64,000 nt of DNA from the NCBI GenBank assembly GCA_024734555.1, contig JANPWX010019233.1:311183-375182 (forward strand). The letters are read 5' to 3'. The translations under genes and the position numbers were made by a program. This document shows, piece after piece, positions 12,801 through 26,300 of the stretch (positions are counted from its first letter, which is position 1; every line of letters begins with the position of its first letter). The stretch comes from Trochalopteron elliotii. Lineage: Eukaryota; Chordata; Aves; Passeriformes; Leiothrichidae. Below the pieces are notes generated by a model that did no database searches, was not told the origin of the DNA, and saw nothing but the letters and a program-made list of their open reading frames with translations.

Positions 12801-14327
12801 ACCTGATGTTAAGACCCCATCAAGGCACTAAAGTCCCCATCATGACATTGCTATTTCTGTTTCTCAGTGTACACATATTTGTAGACCTGTGTTCATTTCA
12901 AATCCAGTAATTTTTCTGATTTTCTTCAGAAGGAATACATTTAAAATTGAGATTTCTTCTTATACCAAAAAACAGTCTGGTGTAAGATTGGTAGACTATC
13001 CTTGGGAACATCTGTTAGCATCAAATATTAAATGAAAATTTAAAAGCTTTCAAATTTTGCTTTTATTTCCTGTTACATTGATAAAAGGGTGTAAAGAAGT
13101 TGAGAAGGAGGAGCCATTTGAAATAAAACAAAGCGCTGAATTGGGTTTTTAAGTGTTTCTAAATGGAATAAAAAGTCAGAATAAAAAAATGTAAAATTAG
13201 TAACAGCTTTTAATAAGAAATGTTAGCTTCAAAAATCTACAAAAGAACTTGTAACAAGCTGTTTCAACAAATAAGCAAAATCTAACGTTTCATATCAATA
13301 TATTTGAGTTTTATTGGCTTGTACAAAGTGAACATAAATTCATTTTAAGGACATATATGATTACTTAAAATATGAAACTAGCAATAACCAACAGGCTATT
13401 GAACAACCCAGATATCAGCACAGTTAAAATCTATGAAGTGAACTGAATATTGTGGAGAATATATTTAGCATTGCAGTAAAGACGAAACCTAAACTTTTGG
13501 CAGAAAAGCACAACCATAATACAACAAAAGTTTCCAAGAATAATGTTAAAAATATAAACCAAGAACATATAACACTGTATCAACAGTAATTAAAGTGGAA
13601 TTTTTAAAATTAAATTCTTGAGGTTTTTACAACATAATTTTAAGTAATTTAATTTTATTTTTTTCAATCAAATAATTAACAATACTTGACTTTGAAAGTG
13701 CAAGATAATTTACCTTAATGCACTCTACATAATGTCACTGAAATCATGAACAGAGTACATTGAATTTATTGTACTGTACAGGACAACTAATGGTAGGCAA
13801 CCATAGTATGATCAATCACACAAAATACGTGGACTTAATGCAGAGTAACATTCATAAAAATACAAGGTCATATGTTTCTACTGAGAATGTTCAATCTTTC
13901 AACTCACCTAGTTTGCTAAGTCATAGGAGGGAAGCAGCAGCAACTGTTTTCATTCATTTAAAATATCAGTAATAGTAATAGTGGAAATACCTAGGGAAAA
14001 TTTATTTTATGTCTGGGAAGACTAGCTAAAGAAAATAATCTTTATTTCTGGCCAGCACTACTTTTTATTCACTGAATAAAAGCCTTTATGCCAAGAGAAC
14101 CAGAAATTAAAAATATTATTTTACCTAGTGCTAAGCATGAATTGCACATCCATCTTATTAAGGAGGCCCAAACCTCCTTATTATGAAGTTTTAAGATCTC
14201 AGAGACATTATTTTAAGCTTTCTTTTTTATTATTATTTCTGTCAGAAGTTATTTCAACAGAGATATGAAAGGAGATGCCCAGAGACTTCACTGATAATCA
14301 TGCAACAAATGTATGTGATTGTAGGAG
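9817..14327. other. Unique AT-rich sequence, no gene seen
   Basis: Several open frames of 60-105 codons occur (for example 11701-12018 minus, 12478-12723 plus, 13760-13972 plus). None shows a domain, repeated motif or splice-site context that would support coding. The stretch 12960-13740 is particularly AT-rich. A perfect 8-bp stem hairpin lies at 14158-14180. Confidence 0.5.
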
Positions 14328-14430
14328 AAAATCATAGGATAATTAATATTGGCATTGCCTTCAAGAGGTCCTCTAGTCCAACTGCCTGCTCAAAGCATGT
14401 GTGTCAACTCATTTTAAAGGGTGTTCTACT
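14328..14430 (-). mobile_element. Short, old CR1 3'-tail fragment, minus strand
   Basis: The plus strand reads ATCATAGGAT, then a diverged 'ggcattgcc..gaggtcctctagtccaact' block and 'ctgctcaaagc'. In this order these are the hallmarks of the reversed 3' end of CR1 elements (terminal repeat, 'gacctctagtccaac', 'ctgctcaaagcag'). The copy is short and diverged, and no reverse-transcriptase portion is present. The right edge could extend towards 14510, where similarity fades. Confidence 0.65.
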
Positions 14431-16411
14431 ATGAGAACAAGCAAAGGCCTCAAAGCTTTTCTTCCTCTCCTTATTTTCCAGAAGACTCTCATTAGGTTTA
14501 GTTAATGTTTCAGAGATACAAATCAGCACTTAGCTTTTAATAGGTATTCTGAATGGTATTAAAAATTCTTACATGTGAATAGGAAGAAATATAATTAGGG
14601 CCTAAGAATGAAGTGTATGTTACTGAATGGCTCTACCAAAGATCTCATTTGCTTGCTGTTACAGTTTTAGGTGCTGAACATATTCTGAAATGATAGTACT
14701 ACTATACTCAAAATTTTAAAAAAGGCATTAGTGTATCAGTGTTCTCATACAATGCTTGGGTTGTTTCCGCACTGTCTTATAATTCTTTTTATGTTACACA
14801 AGAAACATTGAAAACAGAATAACCACCATAAAAGAAAGTAAAGTTTCTTAACTGCTTGTATACAGCTTTCTTTCTTTGTAGGCAGAGGAATTTTTCTAAG
14901 AATTTCGCAGGGGTGGAAATGCAAGGGCCAACAATATTTTTCCTGAAGAGAAAAAAGAATGTCCATGTGACTCTTTTCCTTTAGTAATCTGCACCATTTA
15001 TTAGTTTTAGTGCTATCCATCCAAACTGTAATAGCTGAATCACAAAACCATATGCTGTTATAAATTAAGAATTTTATTTATTAGAATTAGATTAATTCCT
15101 TTCATTCTATATTAAATCCAGTAACTGTATTTCTAGAGATGTTTCTGTGTATGAAAATCACAGAAATTTTTTAAAAAGGACGGTTCTGCCTTAAACATTG
15201 ATTTTTTTCATCCCTGAATTATTCCCGCTAATTCAGTAATTTTCAACATTCTTTTTTCCTCCTTCCTATTACTTCTCACAATCTTCCACAAAGATATTTT
15301 CATTTGTGCAATTTCCTCTGTAGATTTTGAATGTCTTCTGATAAGTAAGTAGCTAAGTTATTGTGAAAAATATATGACAAAACCAAGCAAGCAAAAAACC
15401 ATTTGGTGCCTGGTCATACTGAATTTCTGTTTGATTAGTAATGGACTTTTGGAGAAGTGGAAATTAGGGAGGGATTGTGTGAGTTGTTGCCTCCCATTCC
15501 CCCTTTTTCTCCTGTTTCTCCACCCAGTTCAAGCTACAGTCTGGAAACAGGTCCCTGATGATTTTTTTATTTTGGCTGGGGAAAAGCCTGTATGCTGCTA
15601 GCAAAATGCATTATTTGTCTGCTGTTCTGTTTTATTTTCTTACCTTTTTGTATCTCATTCTGTGGAAGTGTAGAGATGACATATTTAATTTCTGTTGTTC
15701 TAAATATTTACAGTGAGGTTGAACCTTTGCTTATCTGGAAGAATTAGTACTGGAAAATGAATATTGGTTTCCTGCAAAATTTGGCAAGCTCTGGAAACTC
15801 TGAACTTGAATAGTATGACTGTTCCATAAATAATATTTCTCTTCATACAACACAACTTTCTAATACACCACCCAGTTCTAAGGTGATGTTTCTAATGTTA
15901 ATCTGTTTTCCATGCTTGTGTCGCATGTGACTCTCTGTTGTTCTTGGGCTGAGATTGAAAGATGCTTTAGACTGCTTAAGAACTGCTAGCTCATTTTTAC
16001 AATTGACAGAGGCCATGATCAAGGAAATAGGTTTACTGAAATGAGAGAACTGATTATAGAAAAAATTAAAATTTTTCTGAATAAATAGGACAAAGGAGTG
16101 CTGACAGTACAGAAAATGAAAACACTGAGGAATACCCAAGTCATCGAAGAAATCATGACCCACTCTACATAGCATGGTCTTGGTTCAGTAACCAATTTTG
16201 CATTAAGATATATGGGTTTAGACTGCCTTTTAAGCAGTTTTCCCAGGCTACTCACTCATAGGAATTTTTTTGAGTTTCGTCCTCAAGGTTTTTTTAGTTC
16301 TGTTGTTATTTTTAGGACATTTCAGCAACACAATTACCAACTCCTTTCAACACTGAAAGTTTTTTTCCCAAAGAAATCGTAAGGTAAATAATTTATGTGA
16401 CTAATATTGTG
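14431..16411. other. Unique AT-rich sequence, no gene seen
   Basis: Open frames here (14745-15020 minus, 15374-15601 plus, and the overlapping 15843-16175 and 16019-16255 minus) lack recognisable motifs. The two overlapping minus frames use different phases of the same bases, so at most one could be real, and neither looks protein-like. Confidence 0.5.
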
Positions 16412-16504
16412 CAAAAAAAAAACCAACAAAAAACAAACAAACAAACAAACAAAAAAAACCACCAAAAAAAACCCCCAAACGAAACAAAAACAAAAACCAA
16501 AACC
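16412..16504. repeat. A/C-rich low-complexity tract
   Basis: About 93 bases of almost pure A and C on the plus strand, including four CAAA units followed by AAAACC-like steps. The long run of phenylalanine, valine and cysteine in the minus-strand frame at 16334-16576 is caused by this tract and is not a membrane protein. Confidence 0.85.
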
Positions 16505-17174
16505 AGTCATACTGAATGAAAAAAACAGTGAAATTGGGGCATAACTGTTTTCAGCTTCTACATAAAGAAAATTCAAAGTTAGCTTTTTCTGAATTCATAC
16601 TGGAGTAAAATATGAAATCAATTTCCATATGAGGGACTTGGGTAGTGTTACATGTTAGGCAGAAGGAACAACTTGTTCTGTTATCATGCAAATAGGATTT
16701 GGGGTTTTGACAAAATGCTTCAAAAACAGATTTTATCTTTCTGTTCTAAGCTTCGGTCAGAAAATAGTACACTCACTCTCTTCTAAATTTTTCCCAAGAT
16801 TTTTATGATATTTAGCCCCTCATACTGTCTGTGCATTGCACTTTGTGCCAAAAACATCTGTGTGTGGTAATGAATTGTAGATCAGTTGATAACAGCACTT
16901 TGTAGGGAAAGATTTTAAGAAGCACCTAATATTTGTTTATGGAAAATGATATAGCTGTAACAATTTAAGATACTGAAATATATTTAGAACTATCAGTAGT
17001 GCTAAACTAATCTTACTATATCAATTTTCTCAGTGTTTTCATTTCTGAATTCACAACTACAGGAATGAAATTAAGCTTTTCTGTCTGGGAAAGACATTTA
17101 ATGTACTTTGACTCATGAATTGGAATTCAGGAATGGAGCCAGTCTGAATAACTTCGGAAATATGTTGCTAGTTG
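16505..17174. other. Unique AT-rich sequence, no gene seen
   Basis: Nothing recognisable apart from the approach to the CR1 element. The last 40 bases may be the very degraded terminal part of its 3' tail. Confidence 0.5.
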
Positions 17175-18200
17175 CAATGAGCAGGGACATCTTCAGCTAG
17201 ACCAGGCTGCCCAAACCCCCAGACTGGGGAGTTTGAATACTGCCAGCGATGGGGCATACACAGCACTCTCACAGTAAAGAATTTCTTCCTAGTATCTAAT
17301 GCAAATCTACCCTGCTTCAGCTTAAAGCCATTCCTCCCTTGTCCTATCTCTGTGTGCCCTTTAAAAAGTCCCTCTCCAACTCTGTTGTAGTCCCCTTTAG
17401 GTACTGGCTGGTGCTCTAAGGTCTCTCAGAGCCTTCTCTTCTCCAGGCTGAAGAACTCCAGCTCTCAGCCTGCCTTGGTAGAAGAGGTGCTGCAGCCCTG
17501 TGAGCATCTTTGTTACCCTTCTCTGGACTGATTTGAGAAGGTCGACATCCTTCTTATGTTGAGGTCCCCCAAACTGGACACAGCACTCCAGCAGGGTCTC
17601 ACAAGGGCAGATGAGGGGGGCAGAGTCTTCTCCCTCACCCTGGCCACACTGCTCATGCTGCAGCCCAGGGTACAGTTGCCTTTTTTTTGGTGAGTATGCG
17701 TTGCTGGGACTTGTCAGGCTTTTTGACCATCAAAACCACGAAAGTCCTTCTCCTTAGGACCACTTTAAATCCATTCTTTGCCTCACCTATATTTGTACTT
17801 GGAATTGCCTTGACCTGGGTGCAGGACCTTGTGCTTGGTCTTGTTAAGTTTCATGAGGTTTACACAGACCTGCCTCTCAAGCTTGTCCAGGTCCCTCTGA
17901 AAGGCATCCCGTCCCTCCTTCCCTGCAGTGTGGATCACACTAGACAATGTGTGCTGTCTGTGCTGCTGACAAAGATATTAAACAGCACCAGCCCTAGTTC
18001 CATCCCTTGAGGAGCACTGCTCATCACTACTCTCCATTTGCATACTGAGCCATTGACTGCAACTCTCTAAGTGCAACCATCCAACCCAATCCTTGCTCAC
18101 TGGGTGGTCCATCTATAAACCCATGCATCTCCAACACAGAGATGCAGGACAGTGTCAGATGCTTTGCACAAGGCAAACAATTGCTCTTCTCTTACCTTCC
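17175..18200 (-). mobile_element. CR1 LINE fragment, 5'-truncated, minus strand
   Basis: This CR1 copy starts at the 'tgcaatgagcagggacat' block and runs through the reversed 3' region and the C-terminal and thumb parts of ORF2. Recognisable blocks include 'ccttctcttctccaggctga' at about 17430 and 'ccaaactggacacagcactcc' at about 17570. A reverse-transcriptase block near 17965-18060 corresponds to the DIDSG..FN..F region and its downstream neighbour. It ends in the 'gtgtcagatgctttgcacaag' block near 18170. The terminal short repeat and first roughly 40 bases of the 3' tail are missing or unrecognisable. Between about 17920 and 17965 the sequence that normally encodes the FADD catalytic motif is replaced by diverged, apparently shortened sequence. 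No intact frame remains. The plus-strand frame at 17687-18010 is a shadow. Confidence 0.95.
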
Positions 18201-20341
18201 CTTTGTTTCTTTAAATGAATGCTGCTTAGGCTTGATCATTTCTTTAAATAAGTAAGATTAATAGTGTATTATAAAAAACAACCGCCTCTGCTGTCTTTAC
18301 TGTCAAGACAGTTGACATAGCTGATGTCCAGGTAACTATCTTATTTATATGTAGTTTGACCTTTTATAAAGAAATGTTGCTCTGACACATTGGAATACCC
18401 ACCACAATCAAAGACTGGTCCACAGAAATACTTCTGGATGATGAAAGGGGTCTAGTGTCAAGTTCCTTTGGCAACCTTTTATGCTTTTAAAGTCTTTAAT
18501 GCACCTAAGGTTTCTTCACCTGTGAAATCAAGCTGTAGAGTGCACTTCCAGTTAGATACACAGTCTCAGGTCCTGTAATTAAGAATTTGTATTAAATGTG
18601 AGCCTCTTACAAAAGGGACCACATTTTTATGGGATTGTTTCTCTACAGTGGTGATTCATTAATTTGAATAATGCATCTTCAAAACTCCTAAAATATTAGC
18701 TGTGTAGAACTGTGAGTAAGCTAGATAAAGCTTAGTTTAACACACCCGGTTTATTATAATGGAACTGTTGTTTGGTGCCAGGTAGTTGGGATGGCCAAAC
18801 TGTAAGATATACTGTGTTTGTGCTAAAAATTATATTTCCTGTTCTATTTTTCATCCTTCTCACCCCGGTACTCCTTTGTTTTTATGTTGATCTTTTTCCC
18901 CATTGGTTTTATGTGTGTGTTTTTGATGGTATGGTGGATCTTTTTCCTGGATTTATTAAGTATGCAGTTTGTTCTGGACTAAATCCAAAGGAAAAAAATC
19001 TGTGCATGTATATAGATATTATTTTTCAGAATGGACATCAGTGACTGGTTATCTGTTATTCTTCAGATTGCTTATTTTTCAACGAGATTATGTTCTGACT
19101 TCTATGCTTTTACAGACTTGACACTTAGGACTGAAACCATATGACTCTGACACAACTTGGTTCATAAATTATGTGCTGTTCTTTCTATCTCCCATATTCC
19201 AGAATGAAAATCACTGTACCTGTGGAATTGGTCTGTGTTTATAGCACTGGGTCACTGGGGACTGCTGACAGTGATGCCACATCTCTGGCAAGAAAGCATA
19301 GACTTCCTCATTACAATTTCTTTATTTGCAGAGCATTTCAGCCGTGTAATATGTTGAACTGTAATTCTGATTGATAATGAACCAGATCTTCAGTTCAAAG
19401 ACATATTGTGGTTAATACGTGTATGTAATTTGTACAAAATGTAAAGTCTATAAGCAAAGACAAAACCTAGCACTTTCTTCTTCAGTTAATATTTATCTTT
19501 AAAAATGCTTTTCAGTGTTCTTTGGCACTTGACTAATAGGTTTTTCAAAATGTAAGCCCTTATTCATTTTGTTCCTCTGGGATTAGTATCTGTCAGGTTT
19601 CTTTTGTGCTGCTATAAAATATAATCAATATAGATGTTTTATACTTGAAGTAAGTAGGATCTAAGCCTTGTGTCATAATGGAGCTTTTGTAAAGGGTTTT
19701 GTTTCCTTCTTTCCCTCTTGCACAAATTATGAACTTTCCCTGAGCATGATAGTCTCAGGTTCTGCAATACTAGCATGGCATCGACTCAGCTTCTTATCTT
19801 CTCTTTTAAGACTTTTATTAGAAACCAGAATGAAAGTTACACAATGGAAGAAATAATATGAAAGAAGCAATATAAAATGCAAGAAATATCATCGTGTAGG
19901 AACGTAGTTTAAAAAATACACCAATCCTTAAGAGTATTTTTAAAAAAGATTCTAAAGCCTCCTATAACTTGTATTCTACAAAGGAAGCTTCTGGATGAGA
20001 CCACAGGGGACTCATGAACCAAGTAAGTTACCTTTAACTGGATTATATGACACTTAGCTTTACAAGAAATTCTAATTCAAATATGGGTATTAGAATAGGT
20101 TTTTTTAAATAATTTTTGTGTAACTTTTGCAAGTGATAGTCAGAATTACTAATGATTCTGGATGATGTTATGCCATTTTTTTAATGAAAGAGAAATAAGA
20201 TGCAACAGAATTAGCAGAGTGTATCTTCAGTCATACGGTGAAATAACTTGTACTTGAGTTAAATTTAAAAGTAACTATTATTGAAACATCCTTTTTTAAC
20301 TTGCATTTTTCAAAAACTTGTTCAACCAGTTTGATATCTTA
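18201..20341. other. Unique AT-rich sequence, no gene seen
   Basis: No transposon or exon is recognised. The 90-codon plus frame at 18772-19044 is hydrophobic, but only because the DNA is T-rich. It has no upstream splice acceptor or promoter context that I can support. Confidence 0.5.
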
Positions 20342-20419
20342 CCACTAGATGTCCTTGTAGTTGAACCCTCCTGCCAGTTTTACACCAATTCTGTGCTGCC
20401 TTCAGCCACTAGATGGCAT
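20342..20419 (+). promoter_or_regulatory. Pair of CTCF-like motifs in the same orientation
   Basis: The 14-mer CCACTAGATGGCAT at 20406-20419 matches the vertebrate CTCF core (CCA-C/G-C/T-AG-A/G-G/T-GGC-A/G-C/G) at 13 of 14 positions. A second copy, CCACTAGATGTC, starts 64 bases upstream at 20342 in the same orientation. It breaks the core at one strongly conserved G, so it would be weaker. CTCF binds such sites to anchor chromatin loops and insulate domains. The motif match is direct; occupancy is inference. Confidence 0.45.
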
Positions 20420-23030
20420 CTTACCATTGATTTCAAATGCAAGGATTTTAAAGAGCAGAATCGCACAAAGCAGTTTATTTTAATGTTTCATTTAATGCCA
20501 CGGTATCTCTAAAAGCCTGTGTTCTGTTTGCAGACAACAACAATAAATAAGAGCCTTTGAATTTAAGATTTTTAATGAGGTCAGGGAAGATAATGTTCAG
20601 AAGAGGACAGGGAAGATGTACGTTTCAGTAGGTATAGAGTAGTCTTGCTTGAGAGGAGGTTTCTTCTGTTCCTTGTATTGCAATTTCTGTGAGGGTCAGG
20701 GACACTGTGAAGAGTTCTCTGGGACTAGCAGAGAAATTTCATGTTTATGAAAAGAGCATGCCATGTACTGTGCTTACTGTGGTGTGAAAAGCCTCTGTGT
20801 ACTTGCTTATTTGTCATCTACCTTGAACAGTAAATATAATAAAAATTTTTTTAGTACTAGGACAGATAAAAAGGCAAAGGCTGTTTTACAAGTGTAGCCT
20901 TGTAAAAGCAACACAGCAACACAAATATTTGAAAAAGCACTTGGGTTTGGTTTTACTGAAGGGTCTAAGGTTTTTCAAGTGTGCATCCATTCACATTTAT
21001 TTCCTTCACGTCTTCTCACTGTCCTCACTTTCCTGATTTCCTGCAAGCTCACATGGTAATAACAAGCAGACCAGGGGAGTAAGACCCCAAAGCATCCCTG
21101 CTTGTGCACTGTCTGGCCAGAATGATGATATAACTCTGGTGGAACACCTTGCTCTAGCTGTGTGGGCAGGTGAGCTGATGGTGCCTAATGACAGTCACCT
21201 GCAGTTGAGAGATGATTGGTGCTCATCACAAATACAAGTGAAGCCTATCTGTGCTGATGTTGGAGAGAGAGGTTATGCCTGCTCCTTCCTCCCTTGAGAG
21301 GCAGCAAAGAATTCTCTTCCCTTACCTTGGCTTCTCTGGTAATCTACAGTGCTCACTTACTCTGTTTGTCTGTAGGTTAGCCCTATGCATAACTGAGTGA
21401 AGTTTTTCAACATTGCACACAGGATCTTTCTTGGGTGTATCGCTCTACAGCAGCAGCTTTGCAAGTACCTCTGCTTCCCTAAAATTGGAGGCAGGAGACA
21501 CTGGGGCTCCTCTTGTGTACCTGTGAGCACAAGCCACTGACACAGATGGGCTCTAACTCTTAGCAAAGGTGCACGAGAAGGTGTGGACTGCTTTTATCTC
21601 AAAGGTCAGCTCTGCTTATGGAGTTATTTTTGTAATATTATCGTGTTAAAGTATCATTTTATTAGTTGTTTAATATTACATCAGAGCAACTTTAAAGCCC
21701 ATTGAGATAGGGGAAGATGATGCTTAGGTCTTCACACAGATTTTAACAAGCCCCATGGGCTACAGTGCTAAATTCAGCCTGGCTTTTTAAAATTCAAATT
21801 CACAGAATCTATTAGTTATACATCAGTATTTCCTTCATTTACCTGCAGAGAAATGTAAAAACCCCTTCCTCCAAAGACAGAAGTTCAATGTATTACTTGC
21901 CTTCACATATGTATTGGTTTAAGTGTACTTTTAAAATGTCTCTAAGATAGTAAGCAATTTTGTTTCCAGTGTGAAGCTAATCTTCTTTAAAAGTTCATGT
22001 TGACAGCTACTCAAGGTAGGTGTTCTAAGTAAATAAGTGTGTTAAAAGTGTCATATGCAGTTTGCTTTCAGGGACTTCTCCTTATACAAAAAAGTAATTA
22101 TTTCTGAAGCAGAAATAAAACTCACAGGCTGCTGTAAATTGGCACAGGTCTAGTCTGTTGCCTTCTTTACACTTGAACAAGGCCAAAACACTTGTCTTCT
22201 AGCCCACACTTTCGTGTCAAGTATCTCCAGGTTCACCTGTATATAAAATATATTTAGCTAGCCAAGAGGTTAGAATACAAAAATAATTGGTAAAAAGCCT
22301 TCTATGACTTCGTGGTCTGTAAGGTTAATGTAATCTGTAAGTCTAGTGTAAGACCTTGGTGACTGATCACCTGCCTTTAAAAAACAGAACAGAGGACCTC
22401 TTTTCAGCCACTAAATAAAACTTTAACCCACAAGCATTCCCCTGGTTCTGGAAACCAGATTTTTTTCATAGGGTAATCATGGCTGTGACTTCCTTTCCCT
22501 AGGAGCTAAACTATGGCCTGTTCTGCAATGATTTCTGTGTTGCACCTAGAAGCAGAGGAATGCAGTTACCCTTAATTATTAACAAGAACACATCAGTGTG
22601 CTTATGGGAAAGGTATGAACCTGTCAAGGGCATCTCTTCATGTCTGAACAGCCAACGTAATTGAGAATACCTGAGGAAATTAGAGGAATATTATGAAGCC
22701 TCAGTGGAATGCTTTCAAGCAAAAAGTTTCAATAAATTGAATGTATTAATTAATAAAAAGTTAAACAAGCAGACTGAATCAGCAATTCAGTTAACTGATC
22801 ATTTTAGTCATAAGATTGGAGTAAATGAATCCATTCATATGTGGATTGTAGTCTAGTATCTGCATCATTTTCAGTTTTCAAACAATTGAACAAGATTTGG
22901 TTAATCCAATCTCTTATTAAATCTAAAGTGATTTACTTCAGTTTAGGCTAGTTGGTTTCTCCATTACAGAGCATGTGCATCGTAACCTGGCAATTTTCTT
23001 TGTGGCAAGAACGACTCTTTACCTTCTTTT
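20420..23030. other. Unique sequence, no gene seen
   Basis: AT-rich with a less AT-rich patch at about 21060-21590. That patch contains a 69-codon minus-strand frame (21357-21566) without recognisable motifs. No CR1, LTR or microsatellite of note is visible. Confidence 0.5.
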
Positions 23031-23300
23031 TCTGTGTTCAGCTTTCCATGCCCATTACCTCCAACTGCAGCCCCAGCTGTGGCTTTCACCCCTCCTTACG
23101 GCCCTCTGTGCAGTAACAGGCAGAGCTGGTGCTGCACTGGGCAATCTCCAGGAATTACACTGCTGGAACTTGCAGTTCTCCTGCTCCTGCTCTTCCTGGC
23201 TGGGCTGCTGCAGCACTCAGGGACATCATTCCCATTGTGGCAGGTGCTGGATAAAACAAGCAGCTTTTGGACTGAAGGCCTTCCTGTCTGTTTCTTTATC
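23031..23300. other. Local GC-richer patch with frames on both strands
   Basis: This patch of about 250 bases is clearly richer in C and G than its surroundings and contains CTGCTG/CTCCTG steps. That opens frames in two plus phases (22975-23340 and 23034-23324) and one minus phase (23096-23386). Three overlapping frames in one patch reflect composition, not coding. The leucine-rich translation lacks a recognised domain. It could be a small regulatory element or an unidentified old repeat. Confidence 0.4.
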
Positions 23301-26300
23301 ATTACTGAGGTGTCTTGGGTGTGATGTGTGCTCTCTGTAACAAACTCTTTTTCTACTGCTGCTGACTCTTCAGCACAGGTGAACAAAGTCTGCTATTTAT
23401 TCTCTTCCTCCCCATATTTCTAAAACTTTGTTTGTGCCCAATAAATTTTTAAGTATGTATTTTTTTCACTGCTATTTTTAGATGGGAGGTTTTTCTTTTT
23501 TCCAGAAATTGAATAAAGATTTCAAGAAGAAATGCTGAGTTTCCAAATAAATTTAGAAGAGACCAGAATTTTATCTGTTTTACTTAATTTTTACTAGCTA
23601 ACAAACTATTTAATATAATAGAAAAATTACATTTCTGTTGAGACAGAGATACCAGTCAGTAAATTGAACTTAATAATTTAATTCTCTGTGAAAGTCTATT
23701 GTCTATTCCATGGTTTTCTGCAGCTTTTTTTTCTTGCAGTTGTTCTGCAACTGCTCTACTATTTTGCCATAAAGAGAAACACAAAAGTAATATTTTGGAG
23801 GTAAAAGAACTCTATTTAAAATCTGGGATTTTTAAAAGGTGCTCTTAGCCTTTCTGACCTCTCCTACTTTGTAAGATTTTAAAGGGAAACACAAGGATTT
23901 AAACCATACTCTAATGTCTTTGGGAAACGTTTATGTATACTGAGTTCCCATCTAATGTGCAGGGTTAAAAAGCATAAGTATTTTTAATGCATTCTTACAA
24001 TGCAAAAGTATGAATCATAGGAAGTTTATAAATAAAAATGAACATTAAGAGGAATCAGTTGGGACCTCCCTGTGAAAAAGGGACATAGGAAAGAAATCTG
24101 GATCAGCCCATTGTGTAAGACGTGATGTTTAAAGGTCAGAAAAAATAGCTTTATTCTAGCAACTGCTTTATGTTTAGTCACTGTTTTCATTTATTATCGT
24201 GCTGCTTGATGTGTCCCACACAGGACTGCGGCACTTCACTGTCTGCATAAACCCAGTGTGTTGCCATACTGAATTATATTCTGGAAAGCAACAGATCTAA
24301 GGAGCTTTCAGGCAGCCTTTTCTGTTCAGCCATGTTTTCATGCACTAATTCATAGCAAGATGCCCTGAATGCATTCCATCAAATTTTATTTTATCGTGTT
24401 CAAACATGTTTGCTGTTACAACCTTGAAATGTTTCTTCATGTTGGTTGTAAAGTCCCTGGTGGATCTTGTAACTGACAAGTGCTGCCATATTAAAACAGA
24501 ATAAAAAATGCTTTTGCTAAACAAATGGAACCCACAAAACCAGTTCTATCATATTTTTGACACAATTTGTGTTTACAGAGATCCAACAATTGCTGTAATG
24601 TAATTTGTGGGAGAATTATTGCTTACTGTTTTCTGGTGCCTTTCAGAGGAAGAAACGAAACTAGGGAACTAAAAATATCTTTAAAATATGCAGAGAAGAA
24701 AATGATCATTTGCATTAGTCTTTCATGTTTCATATGACTTAAGTAGTAAGTGATAACATGATAATAAAAGAACCAAACCAAGCACACTCAGAAACTAATT
24801 GCAGTTTATTTATTCAAGTAGGCACTATTCCATATATCAGAAGGTCTTTTTACAGAGAAGGACGTTGAAACAGTATCTTCAAATGAGTATCTTACTAGGT
24901 CGTTATCTGCTACACTAGTGAGCTTTCTCTGTTCAATGCTGCATGCATTGTCCAAATGCTTTTATACCTTTAGGAGCAGGATTGTGTGTTAAGCAGCCTG
25001 AGACAGCATTGTTACTTTATGATAACTAGTACTAGAAGGGCTTTGCATGACTGTGCTTAGAGTCAGAAGACCATAATCTGTGTCCCAAAAATCTTTTCTT
25101 TTTACATGTAAGGCTTGAATTTAGTGCAAGTTACATTTCTGCAGTGAATCTTGCAGGTGCCTAGGGCTGGTTGGGTTTTTTATGTGGTTCTTTTGCAAGT
25201 ATTGTCTGCTTTTTTTTTTAGGAATTTCATCTATTCGATGCATTCCTGACATTATAGATTTTTTTTGCCACATAAATGTATATTTTTGCAATACTGAAAT
25301 GGCAGTGTTTTGTGTGATGCTTCAAGCATGTGTGCTGAAGCTTGGCTTCAGTATTGGCAGCTGTCAGGATTTGTGGGTAAATGCTTTCAAAACTGGTGGC
25401 AAAATTTACTTTGTATAGACTGTTTTGAGTAGCTGCTCTCATGTGGTTTGGGAGGTGTCTGTATGAATTGAGATTTAGCTTTCTGGTTCCATAAATCAAC
25501 TGCAGTGCAGGTTGTATGCACTCATGATGTAGTTAAAAATAGAGGAGCAAAATCTGATGTTGTAAGAGTGATATACACAAACAAATGCTGTACCAACCCA
25601 ACTGAGAACTAAAATACCTTGTCAAAAATGGCTGTTTTTTCTTGCAGAGGATTTTTTTTCCCCTGTGCTAGAATTTTGAGTGACATTAAAGACCATGAAT
25701 ACACTATGTCATGCAGGCATCTCACAAAGCTCAACCCAGCAGATCCTCAAAGAGGAAAGTTAGAAGGTGGTTTGACAAATGTCAGAAAAGGCTTGGTAAG
25801 ATGTTATGTTCTAACAGTGTGCCATGAGTTGTGGTTGAAAGATGGCAAGTTTACAGCTAATAAAAACACATTTGGAACAATCAGAGCACTGCCCATTGCA
25901 AAATACAAGAATTTCCAGAAGCTACTCTGCTGACAATTTTAAAATCAGAAATAAATGTTTTGTGTCATATATGCATTTCCAGGAAACAGTGCTTCATTCA
26001 AGAAAGAGCTGCTGTTCATATACATACAGGAAATTCAACTGAATACCCTTTTTGACATTTCTACACGCAGCATGAATCTATCTGAACAGCAAGGCACTAG
26101 TGCAATTCTGGTTGGTTTCAATAATTGCACATGAAATTACTGTCATGGCCCACTTTTCCCTCTCTAGATGGGATTCAGCCCCATTAGTTGAGATATTTGT
26201 GCACTGGCAGGACTCGTTTACTTCTCATGTTCTTATGGGCATTGTTCCATGAGCAGGAGAGCTCTTCTGGGGGAAGCCACCATACACAGGATGCTGTTGG

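Noticed and set aside
16334..16576. Hydrophobic minus-strand frame resembling a membrane protein
   Set aside because: The phenylalanine/valine run comes from the A/C-rich tract at 16412-16504 read in reverse.
17687..18010. 107-codon plus-strand frame
   Set aside because: It is antisense to the CR1 ORF2 remnant at 17175-18200 and so a shadow.
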